Shown one piece after another: positions 8,269-15,460 of a stretch of DNA of 64,000 nt. The position numbers and the translations under genes are program-made. Under the pieces are notes generated by a model that ran no database searches, had not been told where the DNA came from, and saw nothing but the letters and a program-made list of their open reading frames with translations. Positions within the stretch are counted from its first letter, which is position 1. Each line of letters opens with the position of its first letter. Origin of the DNA: JAGPDF01 sp052035735 (GTDB lineage Bacteria; Acidobacteriota; Thermoanaerobaculia; Multivoradales; JAGPDF01); contig JBPOHI010000112.1 in assembly GCA_052035735.1 (NCBI GenBank), positions 1 to 64,000 on the forward strand, given 5' to 3'.

Positions 8269-11034
8269 ATGAGATTCGACAGCCTGGGTAGCGCCGCTGC
8301 ACTCTTCCTGGCCGCCGTATGGGCGACGACTTCGTCTGCCGGCGCGCAGGGGTTTCGCGTCGCCGACATCAACCCGAGTAGCGCGCAGGGAGGCGACCTG
8401 CTCGACGCGCCGTCTGGCGCCGTACTCGGCGGGCAACTCTACTTCGGCATTCGCGACGGGATCGAAGGCCAGCTCTGGCGATCCAATGGGACCGCTGGCG
8501 GCACGGTCCCGATCGTCGTCCCGACTCCCGGCTCGGCGAGCGATGTTGAGTACGCCACCGCAGCCGGCTCCTCGATCTTCTTCGTCTTCAGCGATCCCGC
8601 TGCCGGTACGGAGCTGTGGCGCACCGACGGTGCTGCCGCCGGGACGTTTCGTTTGGCGGATATCTGGCCGGGGCCGTTCGGATCGCAGATCGAGGAGATC
8701 GTCGCCCTCGGAACGAACGTTCTCTTCTTGGCGAACGATGGCGCCAACGGACTCGAGCTCTGGCGCTCGGACGGGACGGAAGCCGGAACAACGCTGGTCA
8801 AGAACATCGCTCCCGGGGCGGCCGGGTCCGACGCGCGAGAGCTGACCGTCGCGGGAGGCGTGGTGTTCTTCTCAGCCAGCGACGGCACCAACGGACGCGA
8901 GCTCTGGAAGTCCGACGGAACGCCTGGAGGCACCGTCCTGGTGAAGAACATCGGCCCCGGCTCAGCTTCCGGCGACCCCTACGAGCTCACGGCCCTCGGC
9001 TCGACACTCTTCTTCGGCGCCGACGACGGCACCAATGGGTACGAGCTGTGGAAGTCCAACGGCACGGATGCCGGCACGGTCCTGGTGGAGAATCTGAATC
9101 CCACCGGCGACGCCAACGTCGAGCGCCTCGCAGCGCTCGGCTCGACCCTCCTCTTCGTCGCGGACGACGGCGTCATCGGCCCGGAGCTCCACCGCTCGGA
9201 TGGCACGGCCGCCGGCACTTTCCTGGTCGAGGAGATCGTCCCCGGTCCAGGCGGCGTCAGCGTGGCCGACGACGGATTCGCGGTGCTCGGTACGGCGCTC
9301 ATCTTCAACCTCGACGACGCGGCAAACGGCCCGGAGCCTTGGCGCAGCGACGGCACCGCCGCCGGTACGGCGCTCCTCGCCGACCTCGAGCCGGGCAGCT
9401 CGGGTTCATCTCCCGCCGACTTCCGCAGCGTCGGCGCGCGGATCGTCTTCACTGGATCCACCGCGGCGACCGGCTTCGAGCTGTTCGTCACCGACGGCAC
9501 CGCCGCGGGCACAACTCTCCTCCGGGACATCCAGCCGGGCGGCGAAAACGGCAGCCCGCAGCCCATCGGCGTCGTCGGAGGAAAGCTCCTCATGGTGGCC
9601 GCGCCCGAGCCAGCAGACCACGAGCTCTGGATCTCGGACGGCACGGCCGCGGGAACCGTCTCGTTGGTCGATCCCACACCCCCCGTGCAGACCGGGAGTC
9701 AGGTCGATGAGCTCTACGATTCGTTCGGGACGCTGATCTTCCGCGCCGACGACGGCGTGCACGGCCGCGAGCCCTGGGTGAGCGAGGGCACTGCGTCATC
9801 GACCCACCTGGTGCTCGATATCGAGCCCGGCGCCTCCGGTTCGGAGCCCAGAGAGTTCACCGCCTCGGGAGTTCGTCTGTACTTCTCCGCCAATGGAACC
9901 GAAGGGCAGGAGCTGTGGAAGAAGACGATCGGCGGAGCTGTACTCATCGAGGACATCTTCTCGGGCAGCGGAGGCTCGCAGCCGTCCGCGCTCGCTGACG
10001 TCGGCGGAACGCTCTACTTCTCCGCCTTTACCCCGGCATCCGGCGGAGAACTGTGGCGTTCGCAGGGGTTCGCCGACGATACCCAGATCGTGGCCGAGAT
10101 GGGCGCCGGAGGCGTCGGCGGAAATCCGAGCGACATCCATGACAGCGGGCCGTTCGGTGGCGGCATCCTGTTCGTCGCCGAAACCGCCGCCGCGGGGCGA
10201 GAGCTGTTCACGTCGACGGGTGCGACGGGCAACTTCCAGCTGGTCTCCAACTTCGCGCCCGGCGCGACCTCCTCGTCCCCGGAGATCCAGCTCGTCAACG
10301 GCTTCGTCGCCTTCGTCTCGGCGCACACCAGCGCCGCGGGACGCGAGCCGTGGATGTCGGTCGACAGCGGCGTGACCTTCGGCGAGATCGCGCTCGGTGA
10401 CCTCAACCCGGGAGCCGCCGACAGCGACCCGAGCGACTTCGTCGTCGCGGGCGGAACGACCTTTTTCGTGGCGCAGAATGCGGCGAACGGCCGCGAGCTC
10501 TGGAAGACTGGCGGCTCGGCGGCGACGACGGCGCTCGTCAAGGACATCTTTCCCGGAGCGGCAGACTCGGGGATCCGGGCGCCGGTCGCATTCGACGGCA
10601 GACTGTTCTTCGCAGCCTGCGAGCCGTCGACCGGTTGTGAGCTCTGGACGAGCGACGGCACGAGCGGCGGCACGCAGCTGTTCAAGGACATCCTCCCTGG
10701 GTCTCGCAGCGGTGATCCGCGCTTCCTGAAGGCCGTCGGCGACGATCTGTTCTTTCGCGCCTGCGACGAGTCGGCCGGCTGCGAGCTTTGGGTTACCGAC
10801 GGCACCCCGCAGCGCACCCGGCGGGTCGCCGACCTGCGCCCGGGCGCTCGCTCTTCGAAGCCCGGCGGCGACGGCTCCCAAGACCCCGCGGGCCGGCTGG
10901 TCGAGAGCGGCGGCTACCTGTTCTTCGCGGCCGACGACGGCTCCGGCGAAGAACTCTTCGCCATCGGCTCGCTGCTGTTCGACGACGGGTTCGAAGGCAG
11001 CGACAGCTCGGCCTGGAGCTCGGTCTCCCCCTGA
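8269..11034 (+). CDS. Exported ELWxxDGTxxGT-repeat protein with D(G/S)FE...W C-terminal tail
   Basis: The 921-residue protein has a signal peptide ending near SSAGAQG and then about 17 repeats, each roughly 45-50 residues, keyed by variants of ELW-x-S/T-DGT-x-x-GT. Examples are ELWRSDGTEAGT, ELWKSDGTPGGT, ELWISDGTAAGT and ELWTSDGTSGGT; others are worn (EPWMSVDSG). A second repeat element, L(F/Y)F-x-A-x-DG, alternates with it. This is the known ELWxxDGT repeat family, thought to form beta-propellers and found in secreted proteins of unknown function. The last 20 residues, LLFDDGFEGSDSSAWSSVSP, are not part of the repeat and resemble the tails of two other proteins in this window. A G-rich ribosome site (AGGGGG) precedes ATG 8269. 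Confidence 0.9.
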   Translation: MRFDSLGSAAALFLAAVWATTSSAGAQGFRVADINPSSAQGGDLLDAPSGAVLGGQLYFGIRDGIEGQLWRSNGTAGGTVPIVVPTPGSASDVEYATAAGSSIFFVFSDPAAGTELWRTDGAAAGTFRLADIWPGPFGSQIEEIVALGTNVLFLANDGANGLELWRSDGTEAGTTLVKNIAPGAAGSDARELTVAGGVVFFSASDGTNGRELWKSDGTPGGTVLVKNIGPGSASGDPYELTALGSTLFFGADDGTNGYELWKSNGTDAGTVLVENLNPTGDANVERLAALGSTLLFVADDGVIGPELHRSDGTAAGTFLVEEIVPGPGGVSVADDGFAVLGTALIFNLDDAANGPEPWRSDGTAAGTALLADLEPGSSGSSPADFRSVGARIVFTGSTAATGFELFVTDGTAAGTTLLRDIQPGGENGSPQPIGVVGGKLLMVAAPEPADHELWISDGTAAGTVSLVDPTPPVQTGSQVDELYDSFGTLIFRADDGVHGREPWVSEGTASSTHLVLDIEPGASGSEPREFTASGVRLYFSANGTEGQELWKKTIGGAVLIEDIFSGSGGSQPSALADVGGTLYFSAFTPASGGELWRSQGFADDTQIVAEMGAGGVGGNPSDIHDSGPFGGGILFVAETAAAGRELFTSTGATGNFQLVSNFAPGATSSSPEIQLVNGFVAFVSAHTSAAGREPWMSVDSGVTFGEIALGDLNPGAADSDPSDFVVAGGTTFFVAQNAANGRELWKTGGSAATTALVKDIFPGAADSGIRAPVAFDGRLFFAACEPSTGCELWTSDGTSGGTQLFKDILPGSRSGDPRFLKAVGDDLFFRACDESAGCELWVTDGTPQRTRRVADLRPGARSSKPGGDGSQDPAGRLVESGGYLFFAADDGSGEELFAIGSLLFDDGFEGSDSSAWSSVSP

Positions 11035-11069
11035 CGACTTGACATCGGATCTGTCCGCTTCCCGTCCCG

Positions 11070-11792
11070 TCAGCCTTCGAGCGCCCGCTGGTAGTCGCCG
11101 ACGAGGCCCAGCAGGCGCCCGGTCTTGTCGCTCGCGAGATTCTCGAAGCAGAGACCGCAACCCGGCGGCAGGGCGTGTGCCCGGGAAGGGAAGTCGGGGT
11201 TCTGCCAGGTGACGCGAAAGTCGGCGGTGAACTCGCCGCCCGCCCCCGGCAACGGAAAGGAGATCCGGCCACGCGCGCCGGTGGCGGGCATGTCCTCGAG
11301 CGCGACGTAGACCCCGAGCACGCTCAGATTGCAGACGCTACCGTGCCGGGTACCGAATCTGCCGGTGAGCGTGCAGGCGGCGATGTACGGGATCCGCGCC
11401 CGGCCGGTGAACGGCTGGCCGACGCCGGCCGATGCCTGCTCATGCGGTGCTGCGAGGTAGGCGGCGACCAGCGCCGCGATGCGCCGCAAGTCGGCGGGCG
11501 CGACGCGTTGAAAGCGCACCCCGCAACCCGGCGGAAGATCCGTCGGACCCATGGGAGGCTCGTCGTTGACCCAGGTGACCGTCGCCACGGCCTCGACCTC
11601 CGGCCCCTCGTCGGGAAGGCGAAAGCGCACCGTGACTTCGCGATCGCGCTCGAGCGGCGCGTCGAGGTGGATGTAGAGGCCGAGAATCGACAAATTGCAG
11701 ATCAGGCAGGAGACTTCGAGTCCGTCCCACACCAGAGTGCAGGCCTGCACGAAAGGGACGCGGTTGAAGCCGCTGTGGGGTTGGCGGTACAC
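11070..11792 (-). CDS. Tandem PilZ-like domain protein
   Basis: The 240-residue protein, starting at GTG 11792, contains two copies of a PilZ-like domain (about residues 9-105 and 125-232). Both keep the N-x-S-x-x-G signature (CNLSILGLYI and CNLSVLGVYV), the TWxNxxF/E strand and the ending LPPGCG(V/L)xF. PilZ domains usually bind cyclic di-GMP through an RxxxR motif plus this signature. Here only the second Arg of RxxxR is visible (NRVPF and ARIPY), so nucleotide binding may be lost or altered. The near-identity of the two halves indicates an internal duplication. No flagellar or polysaccharide genes adjoin it. Confidence 0.75.
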   Translation of the reverse strand: MYRQPHSGFNRVPFVQACTLVWDGLEVSCLICNLSILGLYIHLDAPLERDREVTVRFRLPDEGPEVEAVATVTWVNDEPPMGPTDLPPGCGVRFQRVAPADLRRIAALVAAYLAAPHEQASAGVGQPFTGRARIPYIAACTLTGRFGTRHGSVCNLSVLGVYVALEDMPATGARGRISFPLPGAGGEFTADFRVTWQNPDFPSRAHALPPGCGLCFENLASDKTGRLLGLVGDYQRALEG

Positions 11793-11842
11793 GGGGTCGG
11801 AGGGTTGGGGAGGGCGCGCGGCGCCGCGCTGCCGCCACCGGA

Positions 11843-12766
11843 TCAGTCTTTCGAGAAGTAGTCCTCGCTCTGGTAGGCGCCGGTCGACTCCTTGACCAGC
11901 TGCATGAGCAGATCGTTGGCGAGGGTCGACGCGCCGAGCCGGAAGAGCTGCGGCGTCAGCCAGGCGTCGCCCAGGGTCTCCTTGACCAGGACCAGAAGGT
12001 GCAGCGCCTGCTTCGTCGTGCGAACGCCGCCGGCAGGCTTCATCCCGATCTTCCTGCCGGTGGCGAGAAAGTGGTCGCGGATCGCCTCGAGCATCACCAG
12101 GACCACTCCCGGCGTCGCCGCGGGCTGGATCTTGCCGGTCGAAGTCTTGATGAAATCGGCGCCGGAGGCGATGGCGAGATCCGAAGCGCGGCGGACGTTG
12201 TCGTAGGTGAGAAGCTCACCGGTTTCGAGAATGACCTTGAGATGCGCCCGGCCACAGGCCTCCTTGATCGCGGCGATCTCGTCGGCGACCTGCGCGAACT
12301 CGCCCGACAGGAAGGCGCCACGGTCGATGACCATATCGACCTCGTCGGCGCCGGCCTCGACGGCGCGGCGGGTCTCGTCGAGCTTGATCGCGAGCGGCAC
12401 GAGGCCCGAGGGGAATCCGGTCGCGACCGACGCAACCTGGATCGAGGTCCCCGCCAGGCCGCGCCGAGCGACGGCCACGAAGTTGGGATAGACGCAGACG
12501 GCCGCGACCGGCGGGACGCTGGCGTCGCCGGGCAGCGGATGGCGCGCCTTCTGACAGAGCTGCAGAACCTTGCCCGCCGAGTCCTTGCCCTCGAGCGTCG
12601 TGAGATCGATCATCGAGATCGCCAGGCGGATTCCGGCCCGCTTGGCCTCCTTCTTGATCGACCGCTTGGCGAGCGCGGCGGCGCGCTCCTCGATGCCGAC
12701 GGCATCGACGCTGGGGGACCGAGGCGGGCCGGCGTATGAGGAGTGAATCGGCAATGGACCTGACAT
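11843..12766 (-). CDS. deoC: Deoxyribose-phosphate aldolase
   Basis: The 307-residue protein cleaves 2-deoxyribose-5-phosphate to glyceraldehyde-3-phosphate and acetaldehyde, the last step of deoxynucleoside catabolism. Class I aldolase landmarks are present: EVDMVID with the catalytic Asp, FIKTSTGK with the Schiff-base Lys, and IGMKPAGGVRT with the second active-site Lys. ASVATGFPSG is also typical. The N-terminus is about 45 residues longer than in the short bacterial DeoC and resembles the longer DeoC subclass. It is 50 bases upstream of the PilZ-like gene on the same strand, probably cotranscribed. Confidence 0.93.
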   Translation of the reverse strand: MSGPLPIHSSYAGPPRSPSVDAVGIEERAAALAKRSIKKEAKRAGIRLAISMIDLTTLEGKDSAGKVLQLCQKARHPLPGDASVPPVAAVCVYPNFVAVARRGLAGTSIQVASVATGFPSGLVPLAIKLDETRRAVEAGADEVDMVIDRGAFLSGEFAQVADEIAAIKEACGRAHLKVILETGELLTYDNVRRASDLAIASGADFIKTSTGKIQPAATPGVVLVMLEAIRDHFLATGRKIGMKPAGGVRTTKQALHLLVLVKETLGDAWLTPQLFRLGASTLANDLLMQLVKESTGAYQSEDYFSKD

Positions 12767-12899
12767 TTCATCTGCACTCTATCGCGCTCCGGCGGCCCCA
12801 CCCATGGGGGCGGCCGGCAGACCACCCGATCCGGGGTTCTCCGGCGCGCTGACTTGGATCATGGTCCCCTTCGCCGTGCGCGGGAGGCGCTACCGCCCA

Positions 12900-13103
12900 A
12901 TGTCCACGAAGAACATCAGCCACTGGGACCGCATCGTCCGGATCGCCATCGGGCTGGCCATGCTGCTCGCCGCTTCGACTGGCGCCGTCGAGGGCGTGTG
13001 GCGGGTCGGTCTGTTGCTGTTCGCCTGGGTGCCGCTCGTCACCGGCGCCTTCGGCTGGGATCCGATATACGCTCTGCTGCGTATCGGATCCCATCGCGAG
13101 TGA
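12900..13103 (+). CDS. DUF2892-type small inner-membrane protein
   Basis: The 67-residue product (ATG 12900) reads NISHWDRIVRIAIGLAMLL, a hydrophobic hairpin, then AWVPLVTGAFGWDPIYALLRI. This matches DUF2892, the membrane domain also found at the end of YgaP-type rhodaneses: an amphipathic start, two short membrane helices and a conserved G-x-x-P-Y-x-L-L end. A start at ATG 12861 would add a basic leader. The stop overlaps the GTG of the histidine kinase (GTGA), so its level is tied to the two-component system. Confidence 0.8.
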   Translation: MSTKNISHWDRIVRIAIGLAMLLAASTGAVEGVWRVGLLLFAWVPLVTGAFGWDPIYALLRIGSHRE

Positions 13104-14557
13104 CTGCCCAGACCCTCTCTCCCCACTCCACCGCTTCCGGGCCTGCGCCCGATCCGGTGGAGCCGCAGAGGTTCGCCACCGATCAGGACGATGTCGCACG
13201 GCCGCCGACGATTCGCCGGCTGAAGTGGATCGCGCTCGGCGCCGCCGTGGCCTTCGTGCTGGTCCTCGAGTCGGCGCGCAACGCACTTTTCCCCTACCTT
13301 TCGGGTTGGGGCGCGAATCTCCTGCTCGACGTCTTCGTCTTCGTCGCGACCCTCTTTCTGCTCGGCGGTGTCTTCGATGTCATCGAGCGCTTCCACGCCC
13401 AGCTCGAGCGCAAGAACCGCGAGCTCGCCGCCCTCCGCCAGGCGGGCCTGCTGATCTTCTCCGATCTCTCCGAAGAGGTCGTGCTGCAGGCGGTTGTCGA
13501 CCAGGCGCGGATGCTCATCGCCACGAAGTACGGCGCGCTCTCGGTGATGAACGAGAAGGGCGGCATCGCCGCGTTCATCACCTCCGGCATCGACCCGCAT
13601 CAGCGCCAGGCGATCGGCGCTCCACCGGTAGGCAAGGGTCTGCTCGGGATTCCGCTCCACCACGGCACGCCGCTCAGGGTGGGCGATCTGCGCGGACACC
13701 CGGACAGTGCCGGCTTCCCGGCCAATCATCCATCGATGAAGTCGCTGCTCGCCGTGCCGCTGCCGACCAAGCCGCCCTTCCGCGGCAACCTCTACCTCTG
13801 CGACAAGCTCGACGGCGGCGCCTTCGACCGCAACGACGAGGAGACGCTGGAGCGCTTCGCAGTGAGCGCCGCGATCGCGATCGACAACGCCGAGATGCAC
13901 CGGCGCAGCAGCGAGCTCGCGGTCGCCGAGGAGCGCCTGCGCCTCGCGCACGAGATGCACGACGGCCTGGCGCAGGTTCTGGCCTACGTCAACACCAAGG
14001 CGCAGGCCGTCCAGGGCTACCTGCGCAGCGGCAGGCTGCAGGAAGCCGACAGTCAGCTCGATCAGCTGGCTTCGGCGGCGCGCGAGGTCTACTCCGACGT
14101 CCGAGAGGGCATCGTCGGCCTGCGTCTCGCCGCCAATCCCGACCTCGACTTCGGCGCCGCGCTCGCCACGTTCGTCGAAAAGTGGGAGACCGAGACGGGT
14201 ATCGACGCGACGTTCGTCGCCGAAGGTGCGCCGATCCTCACTCCCGGCGCCGAGCTGCAGCTCCTGCGCATGACCCAGGAGGCGCTGGCCAACGCCCGCA
14301 AGCACTCGCGCGCCGACCTGGTCCAGGTGAGCCTGCGCCAGCTGCCGACCGGTCTCGAGCTGGTGGTGTCGGACGACGGCGCCGGCTTCGACCCGACGGT
14401 ACCGGCGCGCGGCGAATTCCCCCACTTTGGCCTGCTCACCATCCGGGAACGCGCCGAGAGTATCGGCGCCCAGGTCGAGCTCCAGACCGCCCCTGGCAAG
14501 GGAACCCGCTGGACGTTTAGACTTCCCACTCCGATCGACGCCCGGGAGGCACCATGA
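13100..14557 (+). CDS. GAF-domain sensor histidine kinase (NarL/LiaS class)
   Basis: GTG 13100 is taken as the start because it overlaps the DUF2892 stop; the longer upstream frame is arginine-rich shadow. The 485 residues comprise a short cytosolic segment, membrane helices at about residues 42-95, a coiled region (IERFHAQLERKNRELAALRQ), a GAF domain (about 110-265), the HisKA_3 dimerisation helix with HEMHDGLAQVLAY (phospho-acceptor probably His287) and a HATPase domain with QEALANARKHS (N box) and DDGAGFD (G1 box). The kinase should pass phosphate to the downstream regulator. The GAF ligand is unknown. Confidence 0.9.
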   Translation: MTAQTLSPHSTASGPAPDPVEPQRFATDQDDVARPPTIRRLKWIALGAAVAFVLVLESARNALFPYLSGWGANLLLDVFVFVATLFLLGGVFDVIERFHAQLERKNRELAALRQAGLLIFSDLSEEVVLQAVVDQARMLIATKYGALSVMNEKGGIAAFITSGIDPHQRQAIGAPPVGKGLLGIPLHHGTPLRVGDLRGHPDSAGFPANHPSMKSLLAVPLPTKPPFRGNLYLCDKLDGGAFDRNDEETLERFAVSAAIAIDNAEMHRRSSELAVAEERLRLAHEMHDGLAQVLAYVNTKAQAVQGYLRSGRLQEADSQLDQLASAAREVYSDVREGIVGLRLAANPDLDFGAALATFVEKWETETGIDATFVAEGAPILTPGAELQLLRMTQEALANARKHSRADLVQVSLRQLPTGLELVVSDDGAGFDPTVPARGEFPHFGLLTIRERAESIGAQVELQTAPGKGTRWTFRLPTPIDAREAP

Positions 14558-15213
14558 GAATCCTCATTGCAGACGATCACGCCCTTTTCCGTGACAGCCT
14601 GAAGAGCCTCCTCGAGAGCCGCGGTCACGAGGTCGTGGGCGAGGCCCGGAACGGCCGCGAGGCGGTCGAGCTCGGCAAGCGTCTGCGCCCCGAGGTGATC
14701 CTGATGGACCTCGCCATGCCCGAGCTCGACGGCATCGCCGCCACCCGGGCGCTCAAGACCGAGGCCCCCGAGGTCAAGGTGGTCGTGCTCACCGCCTCCG
14801 AGGACGACGCTCCCCTGTTCGAGGCGATCAAGTCGGGCGCCCAGGGCTACATGCAGAAGAACCTCGAGTCGGCCTCGTTCTTCGCCCTTCTCGACGGCGT
14901 GACCCGCGGCGAGCCGGCGCTCACCCCCGGCCTCGCCCGGCGCGTCCTCGCCGAGTTCGCGCAGCCGCGGCGCAGCGCCGAGAAGGAACGCCATCCCGAC
15001 GACCTGACGGAGCGCGAACGCGAAGTCCTCGAGCTGCTCGTCCGCGGCGTGACGTCGAACCGCAAGCTCGCCAAAGAGCTCAACGTCAGCGAGAACACGG
15101 TCAAGTTCCACTTGCGCAACATTCTCGAGAAGCTCCACCTCAACAACCGGGCCGAAGCGGTGGGTTACGCCCTGCGTCACCGGATGGTGGATCTGCCCGA
15201 AGACTCCGAGTAG
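14554..15213 (+). CDS. NarL/FixJ-family response regulator
   Basis: The 219-residue regulator starts inside the kinase stop (ATGA). The receiver domain spans about residues 1-118, with the acidic pair in IADDHALF, the phospho-acceptor Asp52 in LMDLAMPE and the conserved Lys in YMQKNLE. A LuxR-type helix-turn-helix follows (LTEREREVLELLVRG, then ELNVSENTVKFHLRNILEKL). It is the transcriptional output of the adjacent GAF kinase; target genes are unknown. Confidence 0.95.
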   Translation: MRILIADDHALFRDSLKSLLESRGHEVVGEARNGREAVELGKRLRPEVILMDLAMPELDGIAATRALKTEAPEVKVVVLTASEDDAPLFEAIKSGAQGYMQKNLESASFFALLDGVTRGEPALTPGLARRVLAEFAQPRRSAEKERHPDDLTEREREVLELLVRGVTSNRKLAKELNVSENTVKFHLRNILEKLHLNNRAEAVGYALRHRMVDLPEDSE

Positions 15214-15241
15214 GCAGGCCGCGCCGGCGCGAGCGGGCGGC

Positions 15242-15460
15242 TCAGTCGGCGACCGAGGGCACTCGCCCCGCTTCGTTCAGCCGGGCCTCGAATCCTCCAC
15301 AGGTGGCGACCGGCAGCCCCGGATAGCGCGCGAAGCGCGCGTCGGTGTCGGCGCGCGCGCAGCGCAGGAAGGCGCTGCGCCTCGAACGCAGGACTTCGCC
15401 GTGGCGGCATTCGGCACACAGACCGGTGCGGCGGGGGTCGAGCTCCGCAGGCGCGCTCAT
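15242..15460 (-). CDS. Small four-cysteine protein coupled to the ClC gene
   Basis: The 72-residue protein has four Cys in the pattern CAEC-x(17)-C-x(19)-C, suggesting a small zinc-binding or redox module. No signal peptide or membrane segment is visible. The ATG at 15460 overlaps the stop of the upstream ClC gene by 4 nt (ATGA), the best evidence that this short gene is real and translated. I do not recognise the family. The CxxC-containing N-terminal half and the ending VATCGGFE are the obvious features. Confidence 0.65.
   Translation of the reverse strand: MSAPAELDPRRTGLCAECRHGEVLRSRRSAFLRCARADTDARFARYPGLPVATCGGFEARLNEAGRVPSVAD

Noticed and set aside
8269..11034. Possible DNA-level tandem repeat array
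   Set aside because: The periodicity is the protein-level ELWxxDGT repeat; copies have diverged too far in DNA for a satellite.
12890..14425. 511-residue minus-strand frame opposite the histidine kinase
   Set aside because: No family features; the + strand kinase is unambiguous and coupled on both sides.
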